Source of the DNA: DATMRF01 sp035566435
Lineage (GTDB): Bacteria; Verrucomicrobiota; Verrucomicrobiia; Limisphaerales; UBA8199
Assembly: GCA_035566435.1 (NCBI GenBank)
Contig: DATMRF010000137.1
Coordinates: 1 to 64,000 of the forward strand
Length of the DNA: 64,000 bases
Reading direction: 5' to 3'
A model generated the notes under the pieces. That model was not told where the DNA came from and made no database searches. It was given only the letters and a program-made list of their open reading frames with translations. Made by a program: the position numbers and the translations under genes. Of this stretch, positions 60,956-64,000 are shown one piece after another. Position 1 is the first letter of the stretch. The number at the start of each line of letters is the position of its first letter.

Positions 60956-62548
60956 GTGGTATGGGGCTTGTTCTCCAGTGTATTAGGGGCGCTCGCCTAC
61001 TTACACCCGGCACCTGGCGATTTTATATTGCTGAAAGTTGGCAAAAGCGGCCTGAGCCGTTTCGACGAATGGTTGTGCGCAGTAATAAGCCATGCATCAA
61101 TGCAAACAAAGGACTTAATCGGCATTTGCGTTTTCTTCGCAGCCACATTGGGCAGCGTCGCGGCGTGCTGTCTTTCGCGCCGCGTCCGTGACGCCGCGTT
61201 TTTTCTGATGATCGTCGGGTTAACTTGCAGCGACAAACTCTCCCTCAATTTTTTCAGCCATTATTGGTACCGCGGCACGACGCGCGGCGCGGAGTTCACG
61301 TGCATGGATGCGCTGGCCATCGGAGTGTTGGTCAGTTCGTTTCTGTTCCCCTGCGCGCGCGAGCGCCGTTGGCTCTGGCCCGCCAGTTTCGGCTTGATGC
61401 TTCTATTCTTCGCCTACGCCTGCGGTAATGTCCTTTTTTCTGATCCCAAGATTTACGGGCTCTTTGAACTTTCAAAAATGCTGCGCGGAATCATTTTTTT
61501 CCTGGCGGCGGCCTGGTTCGTTCGCGGGGAACGCGAACTGTCCATCCTCGTCCTGGCGCTGGCTGGCGCGGTCTGTTTTGAAAGCGCAATCGCATTGAAG
61601 CAGCGGATTTTTGGCGGCATCTACCGGGTCACGGGCACGATTGATGACCCAAACAGTTTTTCGATGTATCTCTGCACCATTGCGCCAGTGTTCGTTGCAG
61701 CCGCCACTTCCACGTTGCCGAAATTTCTTCGCCGGGTTTCCGCGCTCGCAATTGCGTCGGCCACATTGAGTGTCGTGCTGACCATTTCACGCGCGGGCAT
61801 TCCCGTTTTTGCCTTCATCATGCTGGGAACGGCGGCGCTGTGCGTATCCTGGACGGTCACGACAAAAAAAATTGGGGCGATGGTGGTTGTGGCCATGTGT
61901 CTCGCCGCTTTGCTCGCTAAACAATGGTATCTGTTCCAGGCCCGCTTTTCCCAGGCGACGCTTGAGGAAGAATATCTCGACCCGAATTACGATGGACGCG
62001 GCTATTACCTTCGCGTCGCCAAAGTAATCGCGGACGACCGCTTTTTTGGCGTGGGCCTGAACAACTGGTCTTATTGGGTCAGCAAAAAATACGGGGAGTT
62101 TCTCGAAACGCCCTACCACTACGAAGATTACGACGATCTCACCTACGCACCAAGCAAGGAGGCACTGCCGAGCTTCTTTTACGCCGCACCCGCTCACAAC
62201 CTTGCCGCGCTCACCGTCGGCGAGCTCGGCGTGCCCGGGCTCCTGCTCTTCGCGCTCCTTTGGTTGCGCTGGTTTCAAATGGGCGCGAATTTTCTCTGGT
62301 CGCGCTCGCCCGACGCGATGCGCCGGCTCGGCATCGGAATCTTTTTTGGCACGTGCGGGATTTTTTTGCAGAGCGTCACGGAGTGGGTTTATCACCAAAC
62401 GCATATTTTTCTCACATTCCACATCCTGCTCGGTGCGCTCGCCGGCCTTTATTGGGTGAAGCGTGAATCAAAGCGCCGCGAAATTAGAATGCAAACAACC
62501 AGCCGGGACTGGCAGCAACTGGGGCAATATGAACCCGCCGTCGCTTGA
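60956..62548 (+). CDS. O-antigen ligase/polymerase-like membrane protein
   Basis: 530 residues from GTG 60956. About eleven transmembrane helices (for example AALCVSWTV region, MVVVAMCLAALLAKQWYL). A large periplasmic loop (about 330-420) contains NYDGRGYYLRVAKVIADD and FFGVGLNNWSYW, with a histidine in APAHNLAALTVGELGVPGLLLF. This is the Wzy_C/WaaL pattern. It would polymerise or ligate glycan repeat units in the periplasm. Its end overlaps the next glycosyltransferase start. Confidence 0.82.
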   Translation: MVWGLFSSVLGALAYLHPAPGDFILLKVGKSGLSRFDEWLCAVISHASMQTKDLIGICVFFAATLGSVAACCLSRRVRDAAFFLMIVGLTCSDKLSLNFFSHYWYRGTTRGAEFTCMDALAIGVLVSSFLFPCARERRWLWPASFGLMLLFFAYACGNVLFSDPKIYGLFELSKMLRGIIFFLAAAWFVRGERELSILVLALAGAVCFESAIALKQRIFGGIYRVTGTIDDPNSFSMYLCTIAPVFVAAATSTLPKFLRRVSALAIASATLSVVLTISRAGIPVFAFIMLGTAALCVSWTVTTKKIGAMVVVAMCLAALLAKQWYLFQARFSQATLEEEYLDPNYDGRGYYLRVAKVIADDRFFGVGLNNWSYWVSKKYGEFLETPYHYEDYDDLTYAPSKEALPSFFYAAPAHNLAALTVGELGVPGLLLFALLWLRWFQMGANFLWSRSPDAMRRLGIGIFFGTCGIFLQSVTEWVYHQTHIFLTFHILLGALAGLYWVKRESKRREIRMQTTSRDWQQLGQYEPAVA

Positions 62549-63887
62549 AGTCTTGACTCCGCCCGCAACGCGCTTTTTAGAAAGTGCGATTGAAACCTGC
62601 GCCGTCTCAAAAAAACCTGCGATGCGGGTGGTTCACGTTCTGCGCAAATGTAATCCCGCCGAGTGGGGCGGGACGGAGGCGGCCGTTCAACGTTTGGTGG
62701 CAGGATTGCGGGAACAGGGAGTCGGATCGGTCGTTTATTGTCCGCGGCTCAAAAACAAATCCGTCGCTAATCCCCTCACCGAGGCCGGGTGCGCTGTCAA
62801 ACGTTTTCACTCTTTTCTGCCCATCTTGGGGGTTTCGCGGCGGCAACGTCAGCAAATGATCGCCGTCGGCGGAAATCTCATGTCGCTCGATCTGCCAATC
62901 GCGTTGCGGCGTGAATCGAACGTGTCCATCATTCATACGCACGCGCTGGGGCGAATCGGCGGAATCGCGTCGCTTGTCGCGCGGCACCGTCGTGTGCCAC
63001 TCGTGGTCTCTATTCACGGCGGCTTTCTTGATTTGCCAGAGGTGTTAAGGAAAAGTTTTCGAGAACCATCCCGCCGCGGCTGGGAATGGGGCAAGCTGTT
63101 CGGCTTCCTGCTGCGCTCGCGGCAACTGCTGCGCCATGCGGACGCCGTTCTCACCTGCAACCCGAAGGAGGCCGCGTTGTTGCGCGGGCAGTTTTCAGAC
63201 CGGCGCATCGTGGTGCACCCTCATGGCATTTCAGCCGATCTTTATCGCAAAGATGGCCGCGAGCAGGCGCGCGCAGTTTTTCCGCAAATCCGTGACCGTC
63301 AGGTTCTGCTGTGTGTCGGGCGCATTGACCCCGTCAAAAACCAACGCTGGCTGGTTGAGGAAGCGCCTGCAATTTTTCAGCGGCATCCGCAGGCCCTGGT
63401 CGTGCTGGCTGGCGCCTGCACGGATGAAAGCTACGGCGAAACTTTGCGCGCAAGAATCCGTGACCTCCATCTGGAAAATCACGTGTTGCTCACCGGCGGA
63501 TTGCCTCCCGGTGACGCGCGGCTGATTGGGTTGTTTCAAGAGGCGTGGGTTGTGCTTTTGCCTTCGGTTTCTGAAACCTTCGGCCTGGTCATTCTCGAAG
63601 CGTGGGCAGCCGGCACGGCAGTCATTGCCAGCCGCACTTCGGGCGCGTCGGCGTTGATTCGCGACGGATCCAACGGCTGGTTGTTTGACCACGGCGATGC
63701 CCGCACCTTTCACAGGGCCGTTGACCTCGCGTTGCTCAAACCCGAAGTCGCCACGCAATTTGCCGTCGAAGGTGGCAAACGCGTCGATGACGAATACGAC
63801 AGTGCCGTGCTCACCGGGCAGATGAAGAATCTCTACGCCCAACTCATTGAGGAAAAATATGCGCTTCGTCATTTTGCGCGACGATGA
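62529..63887 (+). CDS. Glycosyltransferase family 4
   Basis: 452 residues from ATG 62529, preceded by GGGGC and overlapping the polymerase gene by 20 bases; an ATG 66 bases earlier is less likely. The N-terminal acceptor domain starts VVHVLRKCNPAEWGGTEAAV. The donor domain has VLLCVGRIDPVKNQRWLVEEA and the E-x7-E motif PSVSETFGLVILEAWAAG. This is a retaining GT-B enzyme acting at the cytoplasmic face of the membrane on the same glycan as its neighbours. Confidence 0.9.
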   Translation: MNPPSLEVLTPPATRFLESAIETCAVSKKPAMRVVHVLRKCNPAEWGGTEAAVQRLVAGLREQGVGSVVYCPRLKNKSVANPLTEAGCAVKRFHSFLPILGVSRRQRQQMIAVGGNLMSLDLPIALRRESNVSIIHTHALGRIGGIASLVARHRRVPLVVSIHGGFLDLPEVLRKSFREPSRRGWEWGKLFGFLLRSRQLLRHADAVLTCNPKEAALLRGQFSDRRIVVHPHGISADLYRKDGREQARAVFPQIRDRQVLLCVGRIDPVKNQRWLVEEAPAIFQRHPQALVVLAGACTDESYGETLRARIRDLHLENHVLLTGGLPPGDARLIGLFQEAWVVLLPSVSETFGLVILEAWAAGTAVIASRTSGASALIRDGSNGWLFDHGDARTFHRAVDLALLKPEVATQFAVEGGKRVDDEYDSAVLTGQMKNLYAQLIEEKYALRHFARR

Positions 63888-64000
63888 CACCAACGCGCTG
63901 ACGCCGGTGGAATGCCTGGAACGGCTCTATCGTCCATTTTTGGGCCGCGGCCTGCCGGTGAATCTCGCTATCATACCGGACGTCCGCACCGACGCTGTCC
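63859..64000 (+). CDS. Start of a polysaccharide deacetylase-like protein, cut by window end
   Basis: ATG 63859 with GAGGA upstream, overlapping the GT4 gene by 29 bases. 47 codons are visible: MRFVILRDDDTNALTPVE, then LPVNLAIIPDVRTDA. The early DDD motif and the beta-strand pattern are those of NodB/DUF2334-type deacetylase-like proteins common in surface glycan clusters. The rest lies outside the window. Confidence 0.6.
   Translation, partial: MRFVILRDDDTNALTPVECLERLYRPFLGRGLPVNLAIIPDVRTDAV

Noticed and set aside
1..64000. CRISPR arrays, rRNA genes, complete IS elements, integrase with att sites
   Set aside because: None seen: no regularly spaced 25-40 base repeats, no rRNA signatures, no transposase or integrase motifs. 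The tandem repeats found have 6-10 base units without spacers.

Overview
The window reads as a chromosomal segment of a GC-rich Verrucomicrobiota bacterium, most likely of the Pedosphaera/Limisphaerales kind. This is inferred from three PEP-CTERM surface proteins, a ComM that lacks its usual cysteines, YfhO and Yip1 proteins, large secreted beta-helix/LamG and NPCBM-GH27 proteins, and many short intergenic tandem repeats. No rRNA, complete insertion sequence, integrase or CRISPR array was seen. One tRNA (His) is present.

Layout. 0.3-4.5 kb: a wrecked type I restriction-modification locus (hsdM start fused to an hsdS end, a frameshifted AAA ATPase, a truncated hsdR). Inside it a RecQ helicase-phosphoribosyltransferase fusion and a DprA-like protein remain intact and translationally coupled. 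4.6-25.3 kb: mostly single genes: a lipoprotein esterase-TPR, comM, a secreted beta-helix/LamG protein, an L,D-transpeptidase, a giant soluble-adenylyl-cyclase-like regulator, a family 9 glycosyltransferase, rsmD, a TPR protein, a CAP-domain secreted protein and a SNF2 helicase. 25.3-30.9 kb: a minus-strand MacAB-like operon (Yip1, adaptor, ATPase, two FtsX permeases). 32-41.9 kb: alpha-galactosidase, sulfotransferase, YfhO-like protein, methyltransferase, sugar epimerase, metallo-hydrolase and gamma-carbonic anhydrase. 42.1-50.2 kb: beta-propeller phosphoesterase, trigger factor, MutL, a cNMP-binding histidine kinase and tRNA-His.

50.3-58.8 kb is a mosaic. Pieces of an HK97-type phage head module (portal end, prohead protease, capsid beginning, head-tail connector) are joined to fragments of host genes (a trypsin-like C-terminal half, a beta-propeller-like secreted C-terminus) and to two tandem PEP-CTERM genes. 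The phage-like pieces have a strikingly C-rich coding strand. The mosaic is also dense in 6-8 bp tandem repeats and small palindromes lying upstream of starts, inside coding linkers, and in one case at a frameshift. 58.8-64 kb: a polysaccharide cluster (nucleotidyltransferase-fold protein, GT2, O-antigen-ligase-like protein, GT4, start of a deacetylase-like gene).

The two most interesting systems are (i) the RecQ-PRTase/DprA pair preserved inside an otherwise broken type I R-M operon, a candidate two-gene defence module, and (ii) the 46-59 kb zone where short tandem and palindromic repeats have entered coding sequences of MutL and eroding phage genes. All family names rest on motif recognition by eye; no database search was run.
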